Shown: in pieces, positions 15,695 through 23,996 of the stretch
Position numbering within the stretch: position 1 is the stretch's first letter
Layout of the letters: each line of letters starts with the position of its first letter
Source of the DNA: Micromonospora sp. M71_S20
Lineage (GTDB): Bacteria > Actinomycetota > Actinomycetes > Mycobacteriales > Micromonosporaceae
Assembly: GCF_003664255.1 (NCBI RefSeq)
Contig: NZ_RCCV01000003.1
Coordinates: 124,001-188,000, forward strand
Reading direction: 5' to 3'
Length of the DNA stretch: 64,000 nucleotides
Notes under the pieces: generated by a model
The model's input: only the letters and a program-made list of their open reading frames with translations
Database searches by the model: none
Told to the model about the DNA's origin: nothing
Program-made: the position numbers and the translations under genes

Positions 15695-17182
15695 CGGCGG
15701 CTGGTGGTGCTGGACGTGGTCGGGCTGACCCCGCGCCTGCTGGCGCACATGCCCCGGCTGCGCGCGGTCGCCGACGCCGGCTTCCGCGCCGAGCTGGGCA
15801 CCGTGCTGCCCGCGTTGACGTGTTCGGTGCAGTCGACGTTCCTCACCGGGGCGCTCCCGGCCGGGCACGGGATCGTCGGCAACGGGTGGTACTTCCGGGA
15901 CCTCGGCGAGGTGCTGCTCTGGCGGCAGCACCACGCCCTGGTCGGCGGGGAGAAGCTGTGGCAGGCCGCCCGCCGGGCGCAGCCGGGCTTCACGGTCGCC
16001 AACGTCTGCTGGTGGTACGCGATGGGCGCCGACGTGGACTGGACGGTCACCCCGCGCCCCGTCTACCACGCGGACGGGCGCAAGGAGCCGGACTGCTACA
16101 CCGACCCGCCGGAGCTGCACGACGACCTCACCGACCGGCTCGGCACCTTCCCGCTGTTCAGCTACTGGGGTCCGGGCGCCGGGCTGGCGTCGTCGGCGTG
16201 GATCTGCCGGGCCGCCGAGCGGATCCTGGACGACCACGCGCCGGACCTGACCCTGGTCTACGTCCCGCACCTCGACTACGACCTGCAACGTCACGGCCCC
16301 TCGTCGCCCCGGGCCGCAGCCGCGGCGGCCGAGCTGGACGGGGTGCTCGGGCCGCTGCTGGACGCCGCCCGCGCCCGCGACGCCACCGTGGTGGTGCTCT
16401 CCGAGTACGGCATCACCGACGTCTCCCGGCCGGTCGACGTCAACCGGCTGCTGCGCGCCGAAGGGCTGCTGCGGGTGCACACCCAGGCCGGCATGGAGTA
16501 CCTCGACCCGTGGACGTCGCGGGCCTTCGCGGTGGCCGACCACCAGGTGGCGCACGTCTACGTCCGCGACCCGGCCGACGTGCCGGCGGTGGCGGCGCTC
16601 TGCGCCGGGCTGCCCGGGGTGGCCGAGGTGCTCGACGCCGACGGCCGGGCCGCGTACGGGCTGGACCACCCGCGCGCCGGAGAGCTCCTCCTCGTCGCCG
16701 AGCCCGACGCCTGGTTCACCTACTACTACTGGCTCGACGACGACCGCGCGCCCGACTTCGCCCGGCTGGTGGAGATCCACCGGAAGCCGGGTTACGACCC
16801 CGCCGAGCTGTTCTTCGACCCGGCCGCGCCGGGCGCGGCGAAGCGGCGGGCCGCCGTGGCGCTGGCCCGCAAGAAGCTCGGGATGCGCTACCTGATGAGC
16901 GTGGTGGGGCTGGACGCCGGCGCCCGGGCGGTACGCGGGTCGCACGGCCGGCTCCCGGCCGACCCGGCCGACGGGCCGGTGCTGCTCTGCTCCGACCCGT
17001 CCGCCGCCCGGGACCGGGTCGCCGCGACCGAGGTCAAGGCACTCCTGCTGGAGCTGGCGGGGCTGGCACCGCCGCCGGCCCCCGACACGGTCCCGCCGCC
17101 GGCCCCCGACACGGTCCCGCCGCCGCGTCGCGCCGCGCCGTCCACTGCGACGTCGGCGGGGCGGCCCAAGGAGGCGCCGTGA
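15689..17182 (+). CDS. Alkaline phosphatase/nucleotide pyrophosphatase family protein (EboF-like)
   Basis: 497 aa. Phosphodiesterase/AlkP-superfamily features: the first metal Asp in VVLDVVGLTPRLL, the nucleophile segment LTCSVQSTFLTGALPAGHGIVGNGWY, YVPHLDYDLQRHGP with Asp and His ligands, and VLSEYGITDVSRPVD. Two insertions, WWYAMGADVDWTVTPRP and YYYWLDDDRAPDFARLVEIHRKPGYDP, match the EboF/nucleotide-pyrophosphatase subgroup of ebo clusters. The C-terminus has a Pro-rich tail with an 8-residue tandem repeat (PPPAPDTV twice, 24-bp DNA period at about 17071-17118). It would remove or hydrolyse a phosphate or phosphodiester group. No signal peptide, so cytoplasmic. Confidence 0.8.
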   Translation: MSRRLVVLDVVGLTPRLLAHMPRLRAVADAGFRAELGTVLPALTCSVQSTFLTGALPAGHGIVGNGWYFRDLGEVLLWRQHHALVGGEKLWQAARRAQPGFTVANVCWWYAMGADVDWTVTPRPVYHADGRKEPDCYTDPPELHDDLTDRLGTFPLFSYWGPGAGLASSAWICRAAERILDDHAPDLTLVYVPHLDYDLQRHGPSSPRAAAAAAELDGVLGPLLDAARARDATVVVLSEYGITDVSRPVDVNRLLRAEGLLRVHTQAGMEYLDPWTSRAFAVADHQVAHVYVRDPADVPAVAALCAGLPGVAEVLDADGRAAYGLDHPRAGELLLVAEPDAWFTYYYWLDDDRAPDFARLVEIHRKPGYDPAELFFDPAAPGAAKRRAAVALARKKLGMRYLMSVVGLDAGARAVRGSHGRLPADPADGPVLLCSDPSAARDRVAATEVKALLLELAGLAPPPAPDTVPPPAPDTVPPPRRAAPSTATSAGRPKEAP

Positions 17183-18246
17183 CCGCCGTCGTCGCCCCGA
17201 CCGACACGAGCGGACTGCGGGTCCGGTTCGACGCCGCGCTCGCCGCCTTCCTCGACCGGCAGGGCCGGGACTGGCCGGACGGGGCGCCCCGGGGCGTCTT
17301 CACCGCGCTGCACCGGTTCGTGCTGGCCGGCGGCAAGCGGCTGCGCCCGCTCTTCTGCTACTGGGGATGGCGGGGCGCGGGCGGCGTCGACGGCGCCCCG
17401 ATCGTGGTGGCCGCTGCCGCGTTGGAGCTGTTCCACGCGTTCGCGCTGATCCACGACGACATCCTGGACGGCAGCGACCGCCGCCGGGGCGGGCCGTCGG
17501 TGCACCGGCTCTTCGCCGACCTGCACGCCCGCTCGTCCTGGCGCGGCGACCCCGAGGCGTACGGGCGCAACACCGCGCTGCTCTGCGGCGACCTCTGCGC
17601 CGCCTGGTCCGACCAGATGTTCCACGAGTGTGGCCTGGACGCGGGGCGGGTGCACCGGGGGTACGCGGTCTACGCGCTGATGCGCACCGAGGTGATCGCG
17701 GGGGAGTACCTGGACCTGGTCTCCGGGGTCGGGGACGGTTCGGTGGCGAGCGCGCTGACCGTCGTCCGGATGAAGGCGGCCCGCTACACGGTCACCCGGC
17801 CGTTGCAGATCGGGGCGACGCTGGCCGGGGCCGGACCGGAGCTGGTCGCCGCCCTGGCCGAGTTCGGCGACCCGCTGGGCGACGCGTTCCAGCTGCGCGA
17901 CGACGTGCTGGGGGTCTTCGGCGACCCGACGGTCACCGGCAAGTCGGTCCTGGACGACCTGCGGGAGGGCAAGCCGACGGTGATGATGGCGCTGGCCCGC
18001 GGCGCCGCCGACCGGGCGCAGGCCGCGCGGCTGCGGGAGCTGTTCGGCAACCCGGCGCTCGACGGCGACGGCGCCGCCGAGCTGCGGAAGATCATCGAGG
18101 GCACCGGGGCCCGTGAGCGGATCGAGGGGATGATCCGGGTACGCGCGGAGGCCGCCCTGGCGGCCCTGGGGTCCACCCCGGTGACCGCCGAGGCCCGGGC
18201 CGCCCTGACGGCCCTCGCCGCCCAGGCCGTCGACCGTCCCCGCTGA
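17179..18246 (+). CDS. Polyprenyl diphosphate synthase (GGPP synthase-like)
   Basis: 355 aa from a GTG overlapping the previous stop (GTGA). The isoprenyl-synthase signature is complete: GGKRLRPLF, first Asp-rich motif HDDILDGSDRRRG, GDLCAAW, the KAARYTV block and second region QLRDDVLGVFGD, in the DDxxG-type form common in actinobacterial geranylgeranyl/farnesyl synthases. It makes C15-C20 or longer diphosphates from IPP. As last gene of the cluster with a UbiA prenyltransferase, it probably supplies a dedicated prenyl donor. Prenyl synthases are not part of the classical cyanobacterial ebo operon as I know it, so this linkage is notable. Confidence 0.88.
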   Translation: MTAVVAPTDTSGLRVRFDAALAAFLDRQGRDWPDGAPRGVFTALHRFVLAGGKRLRPLFCYWGWRGAGGVDGAPIVVAAAALELFHAFALIHDDILDGSDRRRGGPSVHRLFADLHARSSWRGDPEAYGRNTALLCGDLCAAWSDQMFHECGLDAGRVHRGYAVYALMRTEVIAGEYLDLVSGVGDGSVASALTVVRMKAARYTVTRPLQIGATLAGAGPELVAALAEFGDPLGDAFQLRDDVLGVFGDPTVTGKSVLDDLREGKPTVMMALARGAADRAQAARLRELFGNPALDGDGAAELRKIIEGTGARERIEGMIRVRAEAALAALGSTPVTAEARAALTALAAQAVDRPR

Positions 18247-18633
18247 CCAGCCACCGCCCCGTCCGTCGTCGGAGCCGACGAGGGCCACCCGCCGCCCTCG
18301 GCGGCGAGGTGCAGCGGCCGAGCGGGGCGTTTCCTCGCCCCGACTTTTGACGGGATCGACGAAAGTTGGTGCCGAACCGGCGGAAGGTATGGACACATCG
18401 ATGTCTGCCATTTAATGTCGGGCCATCACGAATCTGTTTCGTCGAGGTGAACCGGCGGCGCGGGAACCCATCGACTGGTGACCTCCGATCGATGGGGTCC
18501 ACTCCATCCCTCGCAGGTCACGGCCGGCCGGGCACGACACCCCGGCGGGCCGACCGCATCCCCCGCTACGGCATCCGGCGCGACGGCGCGCGCCCGCCCT
18601 GGCAGTCACTCGTCAGGAAGGGACGGCACACCC
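18247..18633 (+). promoter_or_regulatory. Gene-free control region upstream of the secreted sugar dehydrogenase
   Basis: 387 bases. It holds CTTTTG at 18344-18349, twelve bases, AAAGTT at 18362-18367, then after 22 bases TGGACA at 18390-18395 and a possible -10 TAATGT at 18413-18418 (17-base spacer). This arrangement matches 2844-2896 with no gap: by my count 37 of 53 positions are identical. The leader from about 18420 to 18633 is long (over 200 bases) with no credible ORF and no riboswitch that I recognise. A GGAAGGGA ribosome-binding site lies 10 bases before the ATG. Confidence 0.6.
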
Positions 18634-21498
18634 ATGTCCACCCAGGACGCCCCCACCCAACGGCTCCGACGGCGGTTCTCCGCCGGCTCGGCGCTGCTGC
18701 TGGTCGCCACCGCCGGCTCGGTCGCCCTCGGCGCCGGCCCGGCCCCGCTGGGCGGCCCCACCCCGGCCCAGGCCCACCCCATCGTCGGCACCGACTTCCA
18801 GCAGGTCACCCTCGCCAAGGGCGTCGCCGAGGTGGGCGAGCCCATGACGATCGCGGTGCTGCCGGACCGGTCGGTCCTGCACACCGCCCGCAACGGCACC
18901 GTCCGGCGTACGGACTCGGCCGGCACCACCTCCGTGATCGGCACGCTGCCGGTCTACACCCACGACGAGGAGGGGTTGCAGGGCGTCGGGGCCGACCCGA
19001 ACTTCGCCAGCAACCGGCACATCTACCTCTACTACGCGCCGCCGCTGGCCACCCCGGCCGGCGACGCGCCGGCGACCGGCAGCGACTTCTCGGCCTGGCA
19101 GGGCGTCAACCGCCTCTCCCGGTTCACCCTCAACGCCGACTTCACGATCAACACCGCCAGCAAGGTCGACATCCTCGACGTGCCCGCCGACCGGGGCATG
19201 TGCTGCCACGTCGGGGGCGACATCGACTTCGACGCCGCCGGCAACCTCTACCTCTCCACCGGCGACGACACCAACCCGTTCGACTCGGCCGGGTACGCGC
19301 CCATCGACGAGCGCACCAACCGCAACCCCGCGTACGACGCGCAGCGCAGCGCGGCCAACACCAACGACCTGCGCGGCAAGATCCTGCGGATCAAGGTGAA
19401 CGCCAACGGCACGTACTCGATCCCGGCGGGCAACATGTTCGTCGACTCGGACGCGAGGACCCGTCCCGAGATCTACGCGATGGGCTTCCGCAACCCGTTC
19501 CGGATGAGCGTGGACCGCGCCACCGGCATCGTCTACGTCGGCGACTACGGCCCGGACGCCGGCACCACCAGCGCCCGGGGGCCGAGCGGCCAGGTGGAGT
19601 TCAACCGGGTCACCGGGCCCGGCAACTACGGCTGGCCGTACTGCACCGGCACCAACACCGCCACCGAGACGTACGCCGAGTGGGACTTCGCCGCCGGGAC
19701 CGGCGGGGCGAAGTACAACTGCTCCGGCGGGCCGACCAACAACTCCTTCCGCAACACCGGTCTGCCCACCCTGCCCGGGGCGAAGCCGGCCTGGATCCGG
19801 TACGCCGGCGACGCCGGCACCCCGCCCGAGTTCGGCGGTGGCTCCGAGTCGCCGATGGGCGGCCCCGTCTACCGGTACGACGCCGCGCTGAACTCCACCA
19901 CCAAGTTCCCGCAGTCCTTCGACGGGCAGTTCTTCGCCGGCGAACTCGGCCGGGGCTGGGTCAAGCCGATCCACCTCAACGCCGACGGTAGCCCGGGAAC
20001 CATCGACACGTTCCCGTGGAACGGCAAGCAGATCATGGACATGGCGTTCGGGCCCGAGGGCGCGCTCTACATCCTCGACTACGGCACCGGGTACTTCAAC
20101 GGCGACGCCAACTCGGCGCTCTACCGCTACGACTACATCGCCGGCGGCAACCGGGCGCCGACCGCCGTCGCCACGGCCGACAAGACCTCGGGCACGGCCC
20201 CGCTGACCGTGAACTTCTCCTCGGCCGGGTCCAGCGACCCCGACGGCGGGGCGCTCACGTACTCCTGGGCTTTCGGCGACGGCACCAGCTCGACGGCGGC
20301 CAACCCCAGCAAGACGTACACCGCCAACGGCACCTACCGGGTCACGCTGACCGTACGCGATCCGCAGGGCGCCACCGGCACGGCGAACGTGCAGATCGGC
20401 GTCGGCAACACCGCGCCCACGGTCACCATCAACAGCCCGGCCAACGGCAAGCTGTTCAGCTACGGCGACACCGTGCCGTTCAGCATCACGGTGACCGACC
20501 CCGAGGACGCCGCCATCGACTGCACCAAGGTCAAGATGACCTACGTGCTGGGCCACGACAACCACGGCCACCAGATCACCTCGAAGAACGGCTGCTCGGG
20601 CTCGATCACCATCCCGGTCGACGGTGAACACGACGACGCGGCGAACATCTTCGCCATCTTCGACGCCGAGTACACCGACGCGGGCGGGCTGACCACGCAC
20701 AAGCAGCACACCCTCCAGCCGCGCAAGCGCCAGGCGGAGCACTTCAAGACCTCCTCCGGCGTCGGGATCTTCGACAAGGGCACCGCCGAGGGCGGCAAGA
20801 CCGTCGGTGACATCAACAACGGCGACTGGATCGCGTTCGAGCCGTACCGGATCGACAACGCGACCTCGTTCAGCGCCCGGGTCTCCTCGGCCGGCGCCGG
20901 CGGCACCCTCCAGGTGCGGGTCGGCTCGCCCACGGGCACCGTGCTCGGCTCCGCGACCGTCCCGGTCACCGGCGCCTGGGACGCGTTCACCACGGTCAGC
21001 GGCAGCATCTCCGGGGCGCCGGCCAGCACCGGCACGCTCTACCTCACGTTCGCCGGCACGGGCACCGGCGCGCTCTACGACGTGGACACGTTCGCCTTCA
21101 CCACCGGGTCGGCGGTCCGCACCGGCCCGGTCGTCGGGCTCGGCGGCAAGTGCCTGGACGTACGCAACGCGGCCACCGCCGACGGCACGCAGATCCAGAT
21201 CTACGGCTGCAACGGCTCCGCGGCGCAGACGTGGACGGTGACGCCGAACTCGACCGTGAAGGCGCTGGGCAAGTGCCTGGACATCTCCGGCGGCGCGTCG
21301 GCCGACGGGACGAAGATCCAGCTCTACGGCTGCAACGGCACCGGCGCGCAGAACTGGTCGGCGCAGGCGGACGGCACCCTGAAGAACCCGCAGACCGGCA
21401 AGTGCCTGGACGTCTCGGGCAACAACCCGGCCGACGGTCAGGCCGTGCACCTGTGGACGTGCCACACCGGCGCCAACCAGAAGTGGACCCTGCCCTGA
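18634..21498 (+). CDS. Secreted PQQ-type sugar dehydrogenase with PKD, CBM6 and ricin-type lectin domains
   Basis: 954 aa. The ATG at 18634 has a GGAAGGGA site; an in-frame GTG at 18478 only adds unlikely leader. A signal peptide of about 50 residues ends near AQAHP. Residues ~52-505 form a soluble-glucose/sorbosone-dehydrogenase beta-propeller (DEEGLQGVGADPNF, LSTGDDTNPF, EIYAMGFRNPFRMSVD). Then a PKD domain (~508-592, DPDGGALTYSWAFGDGTSS), an Ig-like stretch to ~698, a CBM6-like domain (~700-826) and a three-lobe ricin B lectin (829-954) with repeated GKCLD and W-type motifs. It likely oxidises sugars outside the cell while bound to polysaccharide. Its lectin is nearly identical to that of the next gene. 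Controlled from the shared 18344 module. Confidence 0.88.
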   Translation: MSTQDAPTQRLRRRFSAGSALLLVATAGSVALGAGPAPLGGPTPAQAHPIVGTDFQQVTLAKGVAEVGEPMTIAVLPDRSVLHTARNGTVRRTDSAGTTSVIGTLPVYTHDEEGLQGVGADPNFASNRHIYLYYAPPLATPAGDAPATGSDFSAWQGVNRLSRFTLNADFTINTASKVDILDVPADRGMCCHVGGDIDFDAAGNLYLSTGDDTNPFDSAGYAPIDERTNRNPAYDAQRSAANTNDLRGKILRIKVNANGTYSIPAGNMFVDSDARTRPEIYAMGFRNPFRMSVDRATGIVYVGDYGPDAGTTSARGPSGQVEFNRVTGPGNYGWPYCTGTNTATETYAEWDFAAGTGGAKYNCSGGPTNNSFRNTGLPTLPGAKPAWIRYAGDAGTPPEFGGGSESPMGGPVYRYDAALNSTTKFPQSFDGQFFAGELGRGWVKPIHLNADGSPGTIDTFPWNGKQIMDMAFGPEGALYILDYGTGYFNGDANSALYRYDYIAGGNRAPTAVATADKTSGTAPLTVNFSSAGSSDPDGGALTYSWAFGDGTSSTAANPSKTYTANGTYRVTLTVRDPQGATGTANVQIGVGNTAPTVTINSPANGKLFSYGDTVPFSITVTDPEDAAIDCTKVKMTYVLGHDNHGHQITSKNGCSGSITIPVDGEHDDAANIFAIFDAEYTDAGGLTTHKQHTLQPRKRQAEHFKTSSGVGIFDKGTAEGGKTVGDINNGDWIAFEPYRIDNATSFSARVSSAGAGGTLQVRVGSPTGTVLGSATVPVTGAWDAFTTVSGSISGAPASTGTLYLTFAGTGTGALYDVDTFAFTTGSAVRTGPVVGLGGKCLDVRNAATADGTQIQIYGCNGSAAQTWTVTPNSTVKALGKCLDISGGASADGTKIQLYGCNGTGAQNWSAQADGTLKNPQTGKCLDVSGNNPADGQAVHLWTCHTGANQKWTLP
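21346..21498 (+). repeat. Exact DNA repeat in lectin C-terminus, copy 1
   Basis: These 153 bases, including the stop codon, are identical to 23530-23682; a further near-exact block extends back to 21207 (partner 23391). The constant offset of 2184 bases shows a collinear duplicate, and DNA identity above protein identity suggests recent copying or gene conversion. Confidence 0.85.
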
Positions 21499-21504
21499 GC
21501 TGAG

Positions 21505-21533
21505 GCGGGGAGGGGCGTCGCGCCCCTCCCCGC
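21505..21533 (+). terminator. Perfect 13-bp GC hairpin between the two secreted-enzyme genes
   Basis: GCGGGGAGGGGCG at 21505-21517 pairs perfectly with 21521-21533 around a TCG loop. It starts six bases after the stop and lies before the ribosome-binding site of the next gene, so it may end or attenuate transcription, or stabilise the upstream mRNA. Confidence 0.6.
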
Positions 21534-21573
21534 TCCGGCAGGCCCCTGAACACCCCCGGCATTGGAGAGCGAC

Positions 21574-23682
21574 ATGCGCAGACTCCTCCGACCCCTCCTC
21601 GGCGCGGCCACCGCCGTCCTCGCCGTCCTCGCCTGCACCACCCCGGCCACCCCGGCCAGCGCCGCCGACGCCCCGTACGACGTGCTGGTCTTCTCGAAGA
21701 CCGCCGGCTTCCGGCACGACTCCATCGCGGTGGGCACCCAGGCGATCCGCGACCTCGGCGCGGCCAACAACTTCACCGTCACCGCCACCGAGGACGCCGC
21801 CCAGTTCACCACCGCCAACCTGTCCCGCTTCGAGGCCGTGGTCTTCCTCAACACCACCGGCGACGTGCTCGACGGCGCGCAGCAGAGCGCCTTCGAGTCG
21901 TACATCGGCGCTGGCGGCGGGTACGTCGGCGTGCACGCCGCCGCCGACACCGAGTACGGCTGGTCCTTCTACGGCAACCTGGTCGGGGCGTACTTCGCCT
22001 CGCACCCGCACATCCAGCAGGCGAACGTCAAGGCGGAGAACCGGGCGCACGCGGCGACCGCGCACCTGCCGCAGACCTGGACCCGCACCGACGAGTGGTA
22101 CAACTACCAGACCAACGCCCGCTCCACCGCCCGGGTGCTGGCCACCCTCGACGAGTCGTCCTACACGGGCGGCTCGATGGGCGCCGACCACCCGCACTCC
22201 TGGTGCAAGACCTACAGCGGCGGCCGGTCCTTCTACACCGGCGGAGGGCACACCCAGGCGTCGTACGCCGAGCCGGCGTTCCGCGCCCACCTGCTCGGCG
22301 GCATCCGGTACGCGGCCGGCCGGGCGAAGGCCGACTGCCGGGCCGAGACCGGCTACACCGCGCTCTACAACGGCGCGACCACCGGCTGGTCCCAGGCCGG
22401 GCCGGGCAGCTTCAGCAACGCCGACGCCACCCTGACCTCGGTCGGCGGGATGGGCCTCTACTGGTACAGCGCGAAGCAGTTCACCAACTACTCGCTCAAG
22501 CTGGACTGGCGGCTCGCCGGCGACGACAACTCCGGCGTCTTCATCGGGTTCCCCGCCTCCAGCGACCCCTGGTCGGCCGTGAACAACGGCTACGAGGTCC
22601 AGATCGACGCCACCGACGCGACCGACCGCACCACCGGCGCGGTCTACACCTTCAAGTCCGCCGACGTCGCCGCCCGGGACGCGGCGCTGAACCCGCCGGG
22701 GGAGTGGAACACCTACGAGCTGCTCGTCGAGGGCGAGCGCCTCCAGGTCTTCCTGAACGGGGTGAAGATCAACGACTTCACCAACACGGACCCGGTCCGC
22801 TCGCTCGCCGGCCACATCGGGCTCCAGAACCACGGCACCGGCGACGACGCCTCGTTCCGCAACATCCGGATCAAGGAACTCGGCGTCAACCCGCCGGGCG
22901 GGAACACCACCGTCCAGGCGGAGGCGTTCAGCTCGGCCGGCGGGGTCGCACCGTTCGCCAAGGCCGGCGCCAACGGCGGGCAGACCCTCGGCCACATCGA
23001 CCCGGGCGACTGGGCCGCGTACGCCGGGGCCGACCTGACCGGCGTGACGTCGCTGCGGGCGCGGGTGGTCTCCGGCGGGCCGGGCGGCACCATCCAGGTG
23101 CGTACCGGCTCCACGACCGGCACCGTGCTCGGCTCGGTGGCGGTGCCGAACACGGGTGGCTGGAGCACCTTCGCCGACGTCACGACCACCCTCTCCGGGG
23201 TGCCGTCCGGCACCCGGGACCTCTACCTCACCTTCGCCGGGTCGGGCACGGGGCTCTTCGACGTGGACGACTTCACCCTGGTCAGGTCCGGCGGCAGCGG
23301 CGGCGTCGGCCCGATCCGCGGCCTGGGCGGCAAGTGCCTGGACGTACGCAACGGCGCCACGGCCGACGGCACCCAGATCCAGATCCAGACCTGCAACGGC
23401 TCCGCGGCGCAGACGTGGACGGTGACGCCGAACTCGACCGTGAAGGCGCTGGGCAAGTGCCTGGACATCTCCGGGGGCGCCTCGGCCGACGGAACGAAGA
23501 TCCAGTTGTGGACGTGCAACGGCACGGGTGCGCAGAACTGGTCGGCGCAGGCGGACGGCACCCTGAAGAACCCGCAGACCGGCAAGTGCCTGGACGTCTC
23601 GGGCAACAACCCGGCCGACGGTCAGGCCGTGCACCTGTGGACGTGCCACACCGGCGCCAACCAGAAGTGGACCCTGCCCTGA
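21574..23682 (+). CDS. Secreted ThuA - DUF1080 (3-keto-glycoside hydrolase-like) - CBM6 - ricin lectin protein
   Basis: 702 aa from the ATG at 21574 (GGAGAG upstream; an in-frame TTG at 21562 is less likely). Signal peptide ~31 residues (ends PASAADA). Residues ~33-250 form a ThuA domain (VLVFSKTAGFRHDSI, GGGYVGVHAAADTEYGW, DEWYNYQ, SYTGGSMGADHPHSW). Residues ~260-440 are DUF1080, a concanavalin-like fold linked to 3-keto-disaccharide hydrolysis (YNGATTGWSQAG, WRLAGDDNSGVFIGFP, NPPGEWNTYELLVEG, GLQNHGTGDDASFRNIRI). A CBM6-like domain (~447-570) and a ricin B lectin (~578-702) follow. Probably cleaves oxidised glycosides outside the cell. Downstream of the sugar dehydrogenase, likely the same unit, with a hairpin between. 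Confidence 0.87.
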   Translation: MRRLLRPLLGAATAVLAVLACTTPATPASAADAPYDVLVFSKTAGFRHDSIAVGTQAIRDLGAANNFTVTATEDAAQFTTANLSRFEAVVFLNTTGDVLDGAQQSAFESYIGAGGGYVGVHAAADTEYGWSFYGNLVGAYFASHPHIQQANVKAENRAHAATAHLPQTWTRTDEWYNYQTNARSTARVLATLDESSYTGGSMGADHPHSWCKTYSGGRSFYTGGGHTQASYAEPAFRAHLLGGIRYAAGRAKADCRAETGYTALYNGATTGWSQAGPGSFSNADATLTSVGGMGLYWYSAKQFTNYSLKLDWRLAGDDNSGVFIGFPASSDPWSAVNNGYEVQIDATDATDRTTGAVYTFKSADVAARDAALNPPGEWNTYELLVEGERLQVFLNGVKINDFTNTDPVRSLAGHIGLQNHGTGDDASFRNIRIKELGVNPPGGNTTVQAEAFSSAGGVAPFAKAGANGGQTLGHIDPGDWAAYAGADLTGVTSLRARVVSGGPGGTIQVRTGSTTGTVLGSVAVPNTGGWSTFADVTTTLSGVPSGTRDLYLTFAGSGTGLFDVDDFTLVRSGGSGGVGPIRGLGGKCLDVRNGATADGTQIQIQTCNGSAAQTWTVTPNSTVKALGKCLDISGGASADGTKIQLWTCNGTGAQNWSAQADGTLKNPQTGKCLDVSGNNPADGQAVHLWTCHTGANQKWTLP
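23530..23682 (+). repeat. Exact DNA repeat in lectin C-terminus, copy 2
   Basis: Partner of 21346-21498: 153 identical bases ending with the stop codon. See that entry for the extent of the wider near-identical block. Confidence 0.85.
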
Positions 23683-23996
23683 TCCGCTGACCCTCCGCTC
23701 CTCCCCGCGATCCCGCCGTCCGCGCCCGATGCCCGCAGCAAGGCCGCGGACCGTGCGGACAGCCCAGGATCGCGGGGAGGGGCGAGGGCTTTCGTGGTGG
23801 GCCCGGCGGTTCTAGAGTGGTGGCGGCGACCGTGGCGGTTGCCGGTGACCGGCGGGAGGCGCAACCCGGCCGGGTCCAGGTGCGCACGCGCACCCACCGG
23901 TGTCCCGCCGTGGCCCGCCGCCGCACCGGCCCGGCCGGTCACCTCGCCCCGGTCACGCACTCACGGAATCCCCCATCAGCACAGGGGAGAAGCACC
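23683..23996 (+). other. Gene-free region with a nested long hairpin and a possible promoter
   Basis: Bases 23701-23713 (CTCCCCGCGATCC) pair with 23767-23779, and inside them 23718-23724 pairs with 23745-23751, giving a nested cruciform-like structure suited to a terminator. After it, CTAGAGT near 23810 could be a -10. An upstream open frame from 23817 lacks a ribosome-binding site and typical composition, so I read 23820-23996 as leader for the next gene. Confidence 0.45.

Noticed and set aside
17071..17118. 24-bp tandem repeat as a minisatellite or mobile element
   Set aside because: Only two copies, in frame, encoding a Pro-rich tail (PPPAPDTV); ordinary low-complexity coding DNA.
18420..18633. 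Riboswitch in the long leader of the sugar dehydrogenase gene
   Set aside because: I could not identify a conserved aptamer core or a terminator/anti-terminator pair.
18613..23649. 1678-aa open frame on the minus strand
   Set aside because: It is antisense to two well-supported secreted-enzyme genes; its Arg/Gly/Val-rich sequence has no domain and arises from GC-rich codon bias.
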